Shown here: positions 1 through 7,494 of the stretch, in pieces
Position numbering within the stretch: the stretch's first letter is position 1
Layout: each line of letters begins with the position of its first letter
NCBI GenBank assembly: GCA_012103535.1
Contig: WLWQ01000003.1
Span: forward strand, 62,001-126,000
Origin: Pseudomonadales bacterium
Lineage (GTDB): Bacteria > Pseudomonadota > Gammaproteobacteria > Pseudomonadales > Pseudohongiellaceae
Length of the DNA: 64,000 bases
Direction of reading: 5' to 3'
Notes under the pieces: model-generated
The model's database searches: none
The model's input: the letters and a program-made list of their open reading frames with translations, nothing else
What the model was told of the DNA's origin: nothing
Made by a program: the position numbers and the translations under genes

Positions 1-117
1 TAACTCATCCCTTACCAGCGAAGTAGAGCAAGCGGACAACAGCAAAGTCAGCGCCAGTAAAAAACATCTATGGTTAGTCACTTTGTTTATCAGGCTATCT
101 TCAGATTTGGTAATCAT
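1..117 (-). CDS. Lipoprotein, N-terminal part only (runs off left edge)
   Basis: An ATG at 117 (minus strand) opens a frame that stays open for all 39 codons to the window edge. After about 17 polar or charged residues comes a hydrophobic stretch ending in the lipobox LLLSAC, followed by STSLVRDEL. This is the pattern of a type II signal peptide: the cysteine (about residue 29) would be lipidated and the protein anchored in a membrane. It lies 37 bases beyond the end of the PQQ dehydrogenase reading on the same strand, so it may be the last gene of that operon. Nothing of the mature protein is visible and no function can be given. Confidence 0.6.
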   Translation of the reverse strand, partial: MITKSEDSLINKVTNHRCFLLALTLLLSACSTSLVRDEL

Positions 118-154
118 TTCCACAACTTCATATTTAAACTGTTCTCACTAGAGC

Positions 155-241
155 TTAGTACATAACAAATGCAAACAATCTTTCCCGAACCGCGACTAAT
201 AAATACTGCCTGTCGTCCACTACAAAAGTTTGCGGCGCATT
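155..241 (-). pseudogene. Out-of-frame C-terminal tail of the PQQ dehydrogenase
   Basis: Directly after the in-frame TAA of the PQQ dehydrogenase, the +1 frame encodes 28 residues ending in TAA at 155-157. They include NAPQTFVVDDRQYLLVAV and RLFAFVMY. This is what the last blade of these enzymes normally looks like (asparagine-alanine-proline, then D-x-RQY-LLVAV, then L-x-AF-x). One extra base around GGCAATAGTCAGTAA therefore separates two halves of one gene. It could be a real mutation, a sequencing or assembly error, or, less likely, frameshifting during translation. Confidence 0.85.
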
Positions 242-1814
242 ACTGACTATTGCCGATGCGTGAATTCCATAAGAGATCACCGCTGCTGCCATCGAATGCA
301 ACCAGATTATTTCTACCGTCACCTGTAAAGACTAGATCGGTAGCTGTTGTTAATACTCCAGCATTTACGCCACCACCACCCGGCCATTCATGGCGCCACA
401 CTGCTTCCCCAGTGCGGTAATCAATGGCTTGAAAAGCACTTTCTACTGAACCAACTTCAGCCCGAATCTTACCGCCGAGCCCCATGGAACCTCTTGGATC
501 GGGATCTGAAAGATAGAGCATGTTGTAGCCATTGTTTTCCTGAGTATAGAAAAGGCCGGTGTTAGGATTAAAAGCTGGTGGTTGCCAGTTGGCGACTCCA
601 CCTTCTACAGGAGAAACCAACGTGCCGGGAATCAGTGCTTCTTTATCGGGATTAGGTTCGGGCTCTCCCGTTTCTCTAACATGAGATTCCCAGTTTGCCG
701 TACGAGAATATTTATTCGTTACAATGTGCTCACCGGTTACTCGATCAATGGTAAAGAAGAATCCATTGCGTGCAGCGGTTGAAACGAGCTTACGCGACTG
801 ACCATCAATCACCCCATCTATTAGAATTGGGGTTTGGGCCGAGTCCCAATCATGAGTGTCATGGGGAGACGTTTGAAAATACCATTCCAATTCGCCAGTA
901 GTCACGTTTACGGCAACGAGTGAGCAAGTGAATAAATTGTCTCCCCGTCGCGCTACACCGGTATAACCGGGTGTTGGATTGCCCGTGCCAAAAATATAGA
1001 GATCGGTTTCGGGATCGTAAACTCCCGGCACCCAGGCATTACCTCCACCATGACTGGTGGCATCCAGGTTTGGCCAGGTTTCAATACCAGGATCATCTTC
1101 ACTCATGGGAACGGTATAAAACTTCCAGATCAATTCACCGGTTGCCGCATCGAAGGCCTGAAGAAAGCCGGGTTGATCCAGGTCGTTGCCTGTTCCCACG
1201 ATGACTCGATCACGAATAGTAATCGGCGCCATAGTAGAGAAGTACTGCAATTCGAAACTGGCCAATTCGGTGTGCCAATTCTCCTCGCCGGTATTAGCAT
1301 TCAAGGAAACAAGGTAATTGTCAGGTGTTTCGAAGATGATTGAATCATTCCAGATCGCTACACCACGATTGGCAATATGAGTGCCGCCACGGGTTTCCCA
1401 ATGGTAATGCCAAATTTCACTGCCATCCCGTGCGTCCATCGCCCAAACGTGATCCGGGGCAGTAACATAGAGAACACCATTTACTTCGAGTATGGATCCT
1501 TTAATAGAGCCGCTGGTGATATCGATGTCACCGCGCCCTTCGCCACCCATCTGCGTAATAATTCCAGTGCCGTCTCGATTTCCACGGCGAACATTAAAAT
1601 TAACCTCTGTGGTCCAGGCCAAGGTTAAATTCGATACGTTTTCTTTGTGTACTTGAGTTAGGTTGCTATAACGACGTCCCGAATAGTCACCTGAATAGGT
1701 ATCCCAATCTCCATCCAGAGCATTGGCCAAGTCCGCAGGATCAACTACGACATCTTGAGCTAGAATTGCACCCGGAATAATTATTAATGCGATAATAAGG
1801 GTCAGATATCTCAT
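240..1814 (-). CDS. PQQ-dependent dehydrogenase, frameshifted near the 3' end
   Basis: Exported quinoprotein of the PQQ alcohol/glucose dehydrogenase type, an eight-bladed propeller that oxidises an alcohol or sugar in the periplasm and passes electrons to cytochrome c. A signal peptide (MRYLTLIIALIIIPGAILA) precedes propeller blades with repeated tryptophan-docking motifs such as ATGELIWKF, TTGELEWYF and SSGDLLWN. The vicinal cysteine pair found in many family members, and in the two paralogues in this window, is absent. The gene overlaps the upstream cytochrome c gene by four bases (ATGA), so the two are translationally coupled and the cytochrome is the likely electron acceptor. The frame stops at 240-242 in the middle of the last blade; the missing C-terminus is present in the +1 frame (155-241). 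Family assignment is firm, substrate unknown. Confidence 0.88.
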   Translation of the reverse strand: MRYLTLIIALIIIPGAILAQDVVVDPADLANALDGDWDTYSGDYSGRRYSNLTQVHKENVSNLTLAWTTEVNFNVRRGNRDGTGIITQMGGEGRGDIDITSGSIKGSILEVNGVLYVTAPDHVWAMDARDGSEIWHYHWETRGGTHIANRGVAIWNDSIIFETPDNYLVSLNANTGEENWHTELASFELQYFSTMAPITIRDRVIVGTGNDLDQPGFLQAFDAATGELIWKFYTVPMSEDDPGIETWPNLDATSHGGGNAWVPGVYDPETDLYIFGTGNPTPGYTGVARRGDNLFTCSLVAVNVTTGELEWYFQTSPHDTHDWDSAQTPILIDGVIDGQSRKLVSTAARNGFFFTIDRVTGEHIVTNKYSRTANWESHVRETGEPEPNPDKEALIPGTLVSPVEGGVANWQPPAFNPNTGLFYTQENNGYNMLYLSDPDPRGSMGLGGKIRAEVGSVESAFQAIDYRTGEAVWRHEWPGGGGVNAGVLTTATDLVFTGDGRNNLVAFDGSSGDLLWNSRIGNSQ

Positions 1815-2653
1815 TTTATTGTCTCCAGGTAAGCTGTTACATCATGAATCGTACTATCAGTTAGTTCCGCCCATAGTTCTCTATGGCGATAGAGGGGATC
1901 GTCCAGTTCTACTCGCGGCGAATCTCCCCGTCGCGTAAAACTACGATAAGTACCGTCTTCAGTTCGCAGACTTATAAAGAAGTCGTCATAGCGCAGTAAG
2001 CGGCCAACCAGAGTTTCTCCACTTTGAGTTGATACTGTCGCAGTAGTCTGGACGCCACCGCGCCCACTCTGTCGTCTTCCTCCAGCAACCCAGGTGTTCT
2101 GCAGAATATAAGCGTCAGAAATTCTGCTGGATATCCCACTTAAATCTCCAGTCACTGAATGACAACTGGAACACTCTTGATTGAAATAGCGCTCTCCAGC
2201 AGCCGCGTCTCCCACCAGAATATCCAGCTCTAAATCTACCGGCGGGGTACTACCCTGACCTTCTGAGGTGGCTTTGATTGCGTGTATGTATCCAGCAACT
2301 GCTGCAATGTCTTCGTTACTGAAATTGTTAAAGGTTGGCATGCTGCCCTGCCCTTGCACAATTACTTCACCGATGGCTTCACCTGCTATATCAACCAACA
2401 CTACATCGGAACGTAACAAGTTTGGACCGCCCTGATCTCCCCCTCTTAAATCTGGACCATGACAAAGTCGGCAATTTACCTGGTACAAATCATCACCACG
2501 TTCGATCACTTCTAAGGGTGGCAATGCTCGTTGTTGTTGAATAAACATGGCATTGGGATTTGCGATTACTAATTCTGGCTGGTTTTCCTGGGCAGTAGCG
2601 GGGAAAGTCCAAACTAGTATTAAAACTGATAAAACCTTTAGTCTTCTTCTCAT
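1811..2653 (-). CDS. Exported di-heme-type cytochrome c, partner of the PQQ dehydrogenase
   Basis: Periplasmic c-type cytochrome of 280 residues. A signal peptide ends near TFPATAQ. The first heme-binding motif is CRLCH (C61, C64, H65) with a later SMPTF that may supply the methionine ligand (M105). The second is CSSCH (C161, C164, H165). Residues 175-260 form an unusual insert resembling the small beta domain of cytochromes paired with PQQ dehydrogenases (QSGETLVGRLLRYDDFF), before a C-terminal helix (TIHDVTAYLETI). It overlaps the downstream PQQ dehydrogenase start by four bases and follows a Gfo/Idh/MocA gene by nine, so it is in one transcript with both. Likely role: accept electrons from the quinoprotein and pass them to the respiratory chain. 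Confidence 0.88.
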   Translation of the reverse strand: MRRRLKVLSVLILVWTFPATAQENQPELVIANPNAMFIQQQRALPPLEVIERGDDLYQVNCRLCHGPDLRGGDQGGPNLLRSDVVLVDIAGEAIGEVIVQGQGSMPTFNNFSNEDIAAVAGYIHAIKATSEGQGSTPPVDLELDILVGDAAAGERYFNQECSSCHSVTGDLSGISSRISDAYILQNTWVAGGRRQSGRGGVQTTATVSTQSGETLVGRLLRYDDFFISLRTEDGTYRSFTRRGDSPRVELDDPLYRHRELWAELTDSTIHDVTAYLETIK

Positions 2654-2662
2654 TGGCGATCT

Positions 2663-3739
2663 CTAATTTATTAGTGGTAAGCAGCGGCCTTCTTTGGCTG
2701 ATTGAAATGCAGTGTCAACGATTTGCTGACCGATCCGGCTAATTGTTGGTGACAAAGGGCCTTCGATTGGCAGTTCGTTTTCCAGACAATGAATCACATA
2801 CTGAATTGGATTCTGATGCGGTGACTGTACAGTATCAACTTGCACGTCGAATCCTTCAGTTTTGTCACGGGTCTGCACTCTTACTATTGAATCATAATCG
2901 TAGTTAGCAATAGTACCTTCCGTACCCACGATTACGAACCCGCATTTGGGTTGTGGCTGGTGGGTCCAGGGATCAGAAAAAGTGCCCCAGCGAGTTTCGA
3001 ACTTTGAAAGACCATGTTCGTACCGTGCGACCGTTACGCTATGTTCATCAACTTCCAGTCCCGCTGGTACATGCATCATTGCGGTGACATCTATTGGTGC
3101 TGTTCCACCATGAAACCAGGTGCCTAAAGTTGTGCCGTAACCCAGATAGTCCAGCAGCGATCCGCCACCGAGCGAAGCTTTATAAAACCAGCTATCTGGC
3201 TTACCTGCTTCAACCTGTTCTGCCGTTGTTTCTTCCTTATCAGCGACATGCCACAGCGGCCCTCGGTTTCCATCATAGTAGTGCACTTCGATGACTTCGC
3301 CGATCTGGCCTTCATCGATGATACGCTTGGCGGTGATGTGGGAAGGATGCCAGGCCAGCGGCCAGTTTATCGCCAGGCGTTGCTTGTTGCCCATGGCCGC
3401 CATCATTCGATCCGCCTCGGCCAGGCTGGATGCAAACGGTTTTTCCATGATGATGTGCGTACCGAATGCAGCGATTTCTTCTATGGCTTCGGCATGGCGT
3501 CCGGTTGCCGGACAAAGAATCACTATGTCGGGTTTGGTCTGTTCTATACAGGCTTTAAAGTCAGAATAGATATTCTCTTCTGGAATACTAAAGTTTTTAA
3601 TACTCCATTCCATCCTTTCCCGACTTTCATCGCAAATACCGACTATGTCCACATCAGGGTGTTCGTGGGCCATACGCAAATTGTCACCCATGTGGAAGTG
3701 TTCGAAATCGATGCCTGCTACTTTCCAACGTTTACTCAT
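2663..3739 (-). CDS. Gfo/Idh/MocA family NAD(P)-dependent oxidoreductase
   Basis: A 358-residue cytoplasmic dehydrogenase of the family that oxidises or reduces sugars, inositols and related polyols. The N-terminal Rossmann half has a shortened nucleotide-binding segment (VAGIDFEHFHMGDNL), the acidic residue after strand 2 (GICDESRERM) and the family signature EKPFASSLAEAD, whose lysine is usually catalytic. The C-terminal alpha/beta half follows (GGGSLLDYLGYGT). It is followed after nine bases by the cytochrome c gene and preceded by an NTF2-like gene, so it belongs to a minus-strand operon running from 4130 towards 1. Substrate not predictable; the next-door PQQ dehydrogenase makes a sugar or polyol plausible. 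Confidence 0.85.
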   Translation of the reverse strand: MSKRWKVAGIDFEHFHMGDNLRMAHEHPDVDIVGICDESRERMEWSIKNFSIPEENIYSDFKACIEQTKPDIVILCPATGRHAEAIEEIAAFGTHIIMEKPFASSLAEADRMMAAMGNKQRLAINWPLAWHPSHITAKRIIDEGQIGEVIEVHYYDGNRGPLWHVADKEETTAEQVEAGKPDSWFYKASLGGGSLLDYLGYGTTLGTWFHGGTAPIDVTAMMHVPAGLEVDEHSVTVARYEHGLSKFETRWGTFSDPWTHQPQPKCGFVIVGTEGTIANYDYDSIVRVQTRDKTEGFDVQVDTVQSPHQNPIQYVIHCLENELPIEGPLSPTISRIGQQIVDTAFQSAKEGRCLPLIN

Positions 3740-3764
3740 AAGATGTTTCTAATCTGCGCTCACA

Positions 3765-4130
3765 CTAAGATTCGACATGAAAAAGTTTGTTATATATTAC
3801 CCATCGGTTGTCTACTTTCAAAAAAGATAATGTATCTAGAAAAGTTAAGCCAATGTAAGCATCTCTGACTCTTGCGACGGCTGTCTCACCGGCAATATCA
3901 AGAGATAGTGTTTCCAATAATACGGGATCGCCATTTTCTTTATGGGAAGGCGACTTTGAAGCGACGAACTTAGCAAAATCATCGACGCTCATTTGCTGTA
4001 GTCCTTCTTGGGTATAACCAGTAATTTTTGCTGCAGGATGAAAAGCATCATGTGCTTTTCCACCATCAGATTCATACATACAGTCAAAATAAGTTTGAAT
4101 TGTGTTTTGAATTTCTTCTCGATCTGACAT
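3765..4130 (-). CDS. NTF2-like (SnoaL/lumazine-binding type) small protein
   Basis: A 121-residue protein with the cone-shaped NTF2-like pattern: an N-terminal helix (REEIQNTIQTYFDCMYESD), a helix around AFHPAAKITGYTQEG, then a curved sheet ending in FLKVDNRWVIYNKLFHVE. Such proteins act as small lyases or isomerases or as ligand-binding subunits; no catalytic residue is certain here. A ribosome binding site GGAG lies eight bases before the ATG. It is the first gene after a strong terminator (4142-4181), so it probably starts the operon with the Gfo/Idh/MocA oxidoreductase 25 bases downstream. Confidence 0.75.
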   Translation of the reverse strand: MSDREEIQNTIQTYFDCMYESDGGKAHDAFHPAAKITGYTQEGLQQMSVDDFAKFVASKSPSHKENGDPVLLETLSLDIAGETAVARVRDAYIGLTFLDTLSFLKVDNRWVIYNKLFHVES

Positions 4131-4141
4131 CTCGTTTCTCC

Positions 4142-4181
4142 AAAAAAAAGCAGAGTAATAAAACTAAGTTATTACTCTGCT
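4142..4181 (-). terminator. Rho-independent terminator behind the MBL-fold gene
   Basis: On the minus strand a perfect stem of 12 to 13 base pairs (GCAGAGTAATAA with TTATTACTCTGC, loop of seven bases) is followed directly by eight T. It lies between the MBL-fold gene (ends 4213) and the NTF2-like gene (starts 4130), so it closes the upstream transcript and separates the two units. Confidence 0.93.
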
Positions 4182-4212
4182 CTTACTACTCTTCGACCTT
4201 GCTATCTGTTGC

Positions 4213-5109
4213 CTATCGGTATTCGTCGTAGGCCCTCAGCAACCATTGATTAGTGCCATCACCAGCCGGAGCAAATCCATCGGCTGGTTGCAAGTCCAGC
4301 ATTGCCCCGGGAGAAAGGTCTTGCACTTTAGCGCGCAGCAGATTGCCGCGAATAGTGACCAACATGTCTCGATAATTCAGCAAGTCATTCCGATTAGACA
4401 ATTGACCGTGTCCAGGAATGATAATTGTTTCATCGTTAATAAGGCTTGCTAATCTATCGGTTGCCTCGATCATGCCATCCAGAGAGCCGCCATTGTTCTG
4501 GTCGATAAATGGCAGCACATAACGCACAAACATATCTCCGGTATGGATCACGTTCGATTCGAGGAAATAAACTTGAGCATCGCCATCGGTGTGTCCAGGT
4601 CCTGTATGAACTAACTCAATAGGTTCACCATTGAAATAAAATTTCATGGTATCGATGAAAGTTATTTTCGGAAGACCCACTGGGTCATAGCGTTCCTGGG
4701 CGCGACCGTTCGCCAACACTTGCGTGGATTCCATACGCCGCCGAGCGTTTTCCTGCGCAACGATAAAGGCTCCGGCCTTGCCAAAATTTTCATTGCCATC
4801 GGTGTGGTCGTAATGGAAATGGGAATTAACGACAAAGGTCACAGGCAATGTAGTTAAATCGGTTATCGCAGCTTCGATCTTGTTCGTCAGGGGTGCGAAC
4901 TGATTGTCGACTATTAATACGCCATCATCGCCGACGATAACTCCTATGTTGCCACCGCTACCTTCCAGGTAATAAATATTGTCTTTTACATGGTTGGTAG
5001 TGATTTCAATATTATCGAAATCCTGCGCGCCAACCTGTGAAGGGAGAAGGAGAAAACTGAACAAAAACGTAAGTAATTTCTTGTTTCTTTTATAAGTCAT
5101 AGTGGTCAT
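4213..5109 (-). CDS. Exported metallo-beta-lactamase-fold hydrolase
   Basis: A periplasmic protein of the MBL-fold superfamily, with signal peptide KKLLTFLFSFLLLPSQVGAQ. The zinc ligands are complete: SHFHYDH (HxHxDH), a later HTGPGHTDGD (third histidine plus the GHT signature), the metal-bridging aspartate in IHTGDMF, and the last histidine in IIPGHG. Fold and metal site resemble subclass B3-like and quinoprotein-relay MBL proteins, but the substrate is unknown; a hydrolase of esters or lactones is as likely as a beta-lactamase. The frame is open to 5145, but MTTM... at 5109 or MTYKRN at 5100 is the likely start because the signal peptide begins there and an AAGAG element is adjacent. Transcription ends at the terminator at 4142-4181. 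Confidence 0.87.
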   Translation of the reverse strand: MTTMTYKRNKKLLTFLFSFLLLPSQVGAQDFDNIEITTNHVKDNIYYLEGSGGNIGVIVGDDGVLIVDNQFAPLTNKIEAAITDLTTLPVTFVVNSHFHYDHTDGNENFGKAGAFIVAQENARRRMESTQVLANGRAQERYDPVGLPKITFIDTMKFYFNGEPIELVHTGPGHTDGDAQVYFLESNVIHTGDMFVRYVLPFIDQNNGGSLDGMIEATDRLASLINDETIIIPGHGQLSNRNDLLNYRDMLVTIRGNLLRAKVQDLSPGAMLDLQPADGFAPAGDGTNQWLLRAYDEYR

Positions 5110-5196
5110 CTCTTCAGCATTTTCTAAAAAACCGCTTGCCAACACTGTAGCGCTAACTTCCAGGGTAGTAAATGGCTAATGTGGTGTGCAATTGGC

Positions 5197-6189
5197 TCAT
5201 GCAGCGAGTACGCGCTGCTGGGCTTCTTTATATTCCTGTTTCAATCGTTCGACTAATTCAGCGGCAGAAGCTACCGACTTAATCGCATTGATTCCCTGCC
5301 CACAGCCCCAGATGTCTTTCCAGGCCTTAGACTTATTGCTACCACCGGAACCGAATTTCATTTTCGATGGATCGCTTTCCGGTAAGTTTTCAGGATCGAG
5401 TCCGGCTGCTTCGATCGATGGCTTCAAATAGTTGCCATGTACTCCAGTAAACAGGTTTGTGTAAACAATGTCCGCTGCTGCATAGTCAACCAGAGCTTGT
5501 TTGTAAGCAGGATCTGCATTGGCCTCCTTTGTTGCGATAAATGCGGAACCGATATAGGCGAGATCTGCTCCCATCGCTAATGCCGCCAAAATTGCATCTC
5601 CCGTTGAGATTGCACCTGATAACAGAAGCGGACCGTCAAACCATTCCCTCACTTCCTGAATGAATGCCATCGGAGACAAGGTTCCGGCATGCCCTCCTGC
5701 ACCGGCTGCCACGCAAATCAGGCCATCGGCACCTTTTTCGATCGCCTTGTGAGCGAATCTATTGTTTATGACATCGTGCAAACAGATTCCACCGTAAGAA
5801 TGGATTGCATCAAACACTTCAGGTCGTGCGCCTAATGATGTAATGACAACTGGCACCTTATACTTTACGCACATTTCTACATCGTGCATGAGTCTGTCGT
5901 TCGAGCCATGAACAATTTGATTAACTGCGTAGGGAGCAGCAGCTTTGTCAGGATTTGCTTGATTATAGGCATCCAGTTCTTCGTTAATTCGAATTAGCCA
6001 TTGCTCCAGTACTTCTGCAGGTCTTGCGTTAAGGGCGGGAAAGCAACCCACGACTCCGGCTTTACATTGGGCTATGACGAGATCGGGATTCGAAATAATG
6101 AAAAGTGGCGCGCCGACGGCTGGTATCGACAAGCGTCCTTGCATACATTCAGGGATAGACACTGGTAATTCCTCGACTAACTTAGTCAC
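5197..6189 (-). CDS. Nitronate monooxygenase (2-nitropropane dioxygenase family)
   Basis: A 330-residue FMN enzyme with a TIM-barrel fold that oxidises alkyl nitronates to carbonyl compounds and nitrite. Diagnostic segments are PLFIISNPDLVIAQCKAGVVG near the N-terminus, AAGAGGHAGT (FMN phosphate and the family histidine), LLLSGAISTGDAILAALAMG and AYIGSAFIATKEA. The start is GTG at 6189. It stands alone: a separate promoter region (6190-6359) divides it from the divergent AhpD-like gene, and the MBL-fold gene lies downstream. A detoxifying role against nitro compounds is the usual inference for the family. Confidence 0.9.
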   Translation of the reverse strand: MTKLVEELPVSIPECMQGRLSIPAVGAPLFIISNPDLVIAQCKAGVVGCFPALNARPAEVLEQWLIRINEELDAYNQANPDKAAAPYAVNQIVHGSNDRLMHDVEMCVKYKVPVVITSLGARPEVFDAIHSYGGICLHDVINNRFAHKAIEKGADGLICVAAGAGGHAGTLSPMAFIQEVREWFDGPLLLSGAISTGDAILAALAMGADLAYIGSAFIATKEANADPAYKQALVDYAAADIVYTNLFTGVHGNYLKPSIEAAGLDPENLPESDPSKMKFGSGGSNKSKAWKDIWGCGQGINAIKSVASAAELVERLKQEYKEAQQRVLAA

Positions 6190-6359
6190 ATTGAAAACAC
6201 AGAGCGGTATTTTATACTATCGAACTCACTAATCGCAGTTTCTTAATTGAATTGGAAACTATTATTTTCCCGGCACTCTGCAAGAAAATAGGACAATATG
6301 AAGACTTATTTATACGAAAGGGGCAAACTATCCTCTATAAATATCAATGAGCATTTAAT

Positions 6360-7481
6360 GTGACTTTCTTCGACTACAATGATTCTCCCTACCCTATTCG
6401 CGAAGACATAAAGAAAGAACATCGTGATTTCTGGCAACGCCTGGCTCAAGCAGGATCCTGGTGGACAGCTGCAGAACGCATTGCCATTGCGCAAGAATCT
6501 CGAAACGCATCTTCCTGCGAATTCTGTGAAGAACGAAAAGCGGCGTTGTCACCCTATACGCTTGAGGGCAACCACCACAGTAGCACGCCATTAAGCGCTA
6601 CCGCGATTGATGCGGTGCATAGAATAGTGGCTGATCAGACACGCATTACCCAGGCCTGGGTAGAGTCATTGCCCGACAACGACTTAAGTATTGAATCCTA
6701 TGTCGAACTAGCTGGCATCGTTGTTTGTGTATTCAGTATTGATGAATTTCACCGGTCTCTTGGGTTCGAATTGGAACTACTTCCTGATCCAACGGCAGGT
6801 GAACCAAGCAGATATCGACCCGCTCAAGCAGAATCTGGCACAGGATTCGTTCCCATGCTGCCCAAAGAAGGGCTTACCGGGCCGGAAGAAAATCTGTGGC
6901 CTGGGGGTCGCTCTGCCAATGTGTTGCGAGCACTGTCACTTGTTCCCGCTGCGCTTAGAGATTGGCTAGCGCTTTGCAGTGCACAGTATCTTTCAGTAGA
7001 GGGTATGGCGAATATGGTTAAGCAAGACGACCGCAGTATAAATCGCATGCAGATGGAACTTATCGCCGCGCGGGTATCCGCAATCAATGAATGTTTTTAC
7101 TGAACTAACGCACATTCATCGATGCTCCGTGCGAGCTCACTCACAACGCAGACCGAAGTCGACTTAAATGCCGTAAATGGGGATCTTTCAGCGGCAGCAA
7201 TTGGCTTGGAATATGGACCCGAACTCGTAGAATTTGCTGAAGCAGTAGCCAGTGGTGATAAAGACAAGTTAAATCAATCGCGACAAACTCTTCTCGATCA
7301 TGCAGGCGCAGAAACACTTGTAGACTCAGCAGGTGTAGCCGCCAACTTTCAGCGTATGGTTCGTATTGCAGATTCGATGGGAATTCCGGTAGATGATATG
7401 GAAACAGAACTTGGCAAATCGGTTCGATCCGAGTTGAATTTAACCCGATTTGCTTCGGCGGCAAATACCTTGAATGCCTAG
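6360..7481 (+). CDS. AhpD-like peroxidase-related protein, candidate selenoprotein (in-frame TGA at 7101-7103)
   Basis: Read with the TGA at 7101-7103 as selenocysteine, this is one 373-residue protein. The C-terminal half is an AhpD/carboxymuconolactone-decarboxylase-type peroxidase domain. Its motif is QMELIAARVSAINECFY-U-TNAH: E233, C245, U248 and H252. In AhpD the proton-relay residues are E118, C130, C133 and H137, with spacings 12, 3 and 4; here they are 12, 3 and 4 too, with the TGA exactly where the second cysteine belongs. The frame continues after the TGA for 125 codons with a normal domain end (MVRIADSMGIPVDDM), and the ATG at 7122 has no ribosome binding site. The N-terminal half (1-200) has a second CxxC (C53, C56 in SSCEFCEERK) and GEPSRYRPA. 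The start is GTG at 6360; an in-frame TGA at 6348 closes off anything upstream. Probable thiol/selenol peroxidase or reductase. The alternative is a pseudogene with a nonsense mutation. Confidence 0.82.
7101..7140 (+). promoter_or_regulatory. Candidate bacterial SECIS element after the UGA
   Basis: Bacterial selenocysteine insertion needs a hairpin just downstream of the UGA with a G in the first positions of its apical loop. Two hairpins can be drawn by eye. One is GCUC (7124-7127), loop CGUGC, GAGC (7133-7136), with loop G at 7129, 25 bases after the UGA. The other is CGCAC (7109-7113) with GUGCG (7129-7133) and a 15-base loop. The first fits the usual layout better. No energy calculation was made. 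Confidence 0.5.
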
Positions 7482-7494
7482 TAATACACTCTAG

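Noticed and set aside
3248..3868. A long plus-strand open frame opposite the oxidoreductase
   Set aside because: It has no recognisable protein family and overlaps a clear gene on the other strand; it is a shadow frame.
4213..5109. Considered as a true beta-lactamase
   Set aside because: The zinc motif is general to the MBL superfamily, and the sequence gives no specific beta-lactamase marker.
7122..7481. A separate 119-residue gene starting at the ATG at 7122
   Set aside because: It has no ribosome binding site, is in the same frame as the gene ending at the TGA, and contains the C-terminal half of the same AhpD-like domain. It is treated as part of the selenoprotein candidate.
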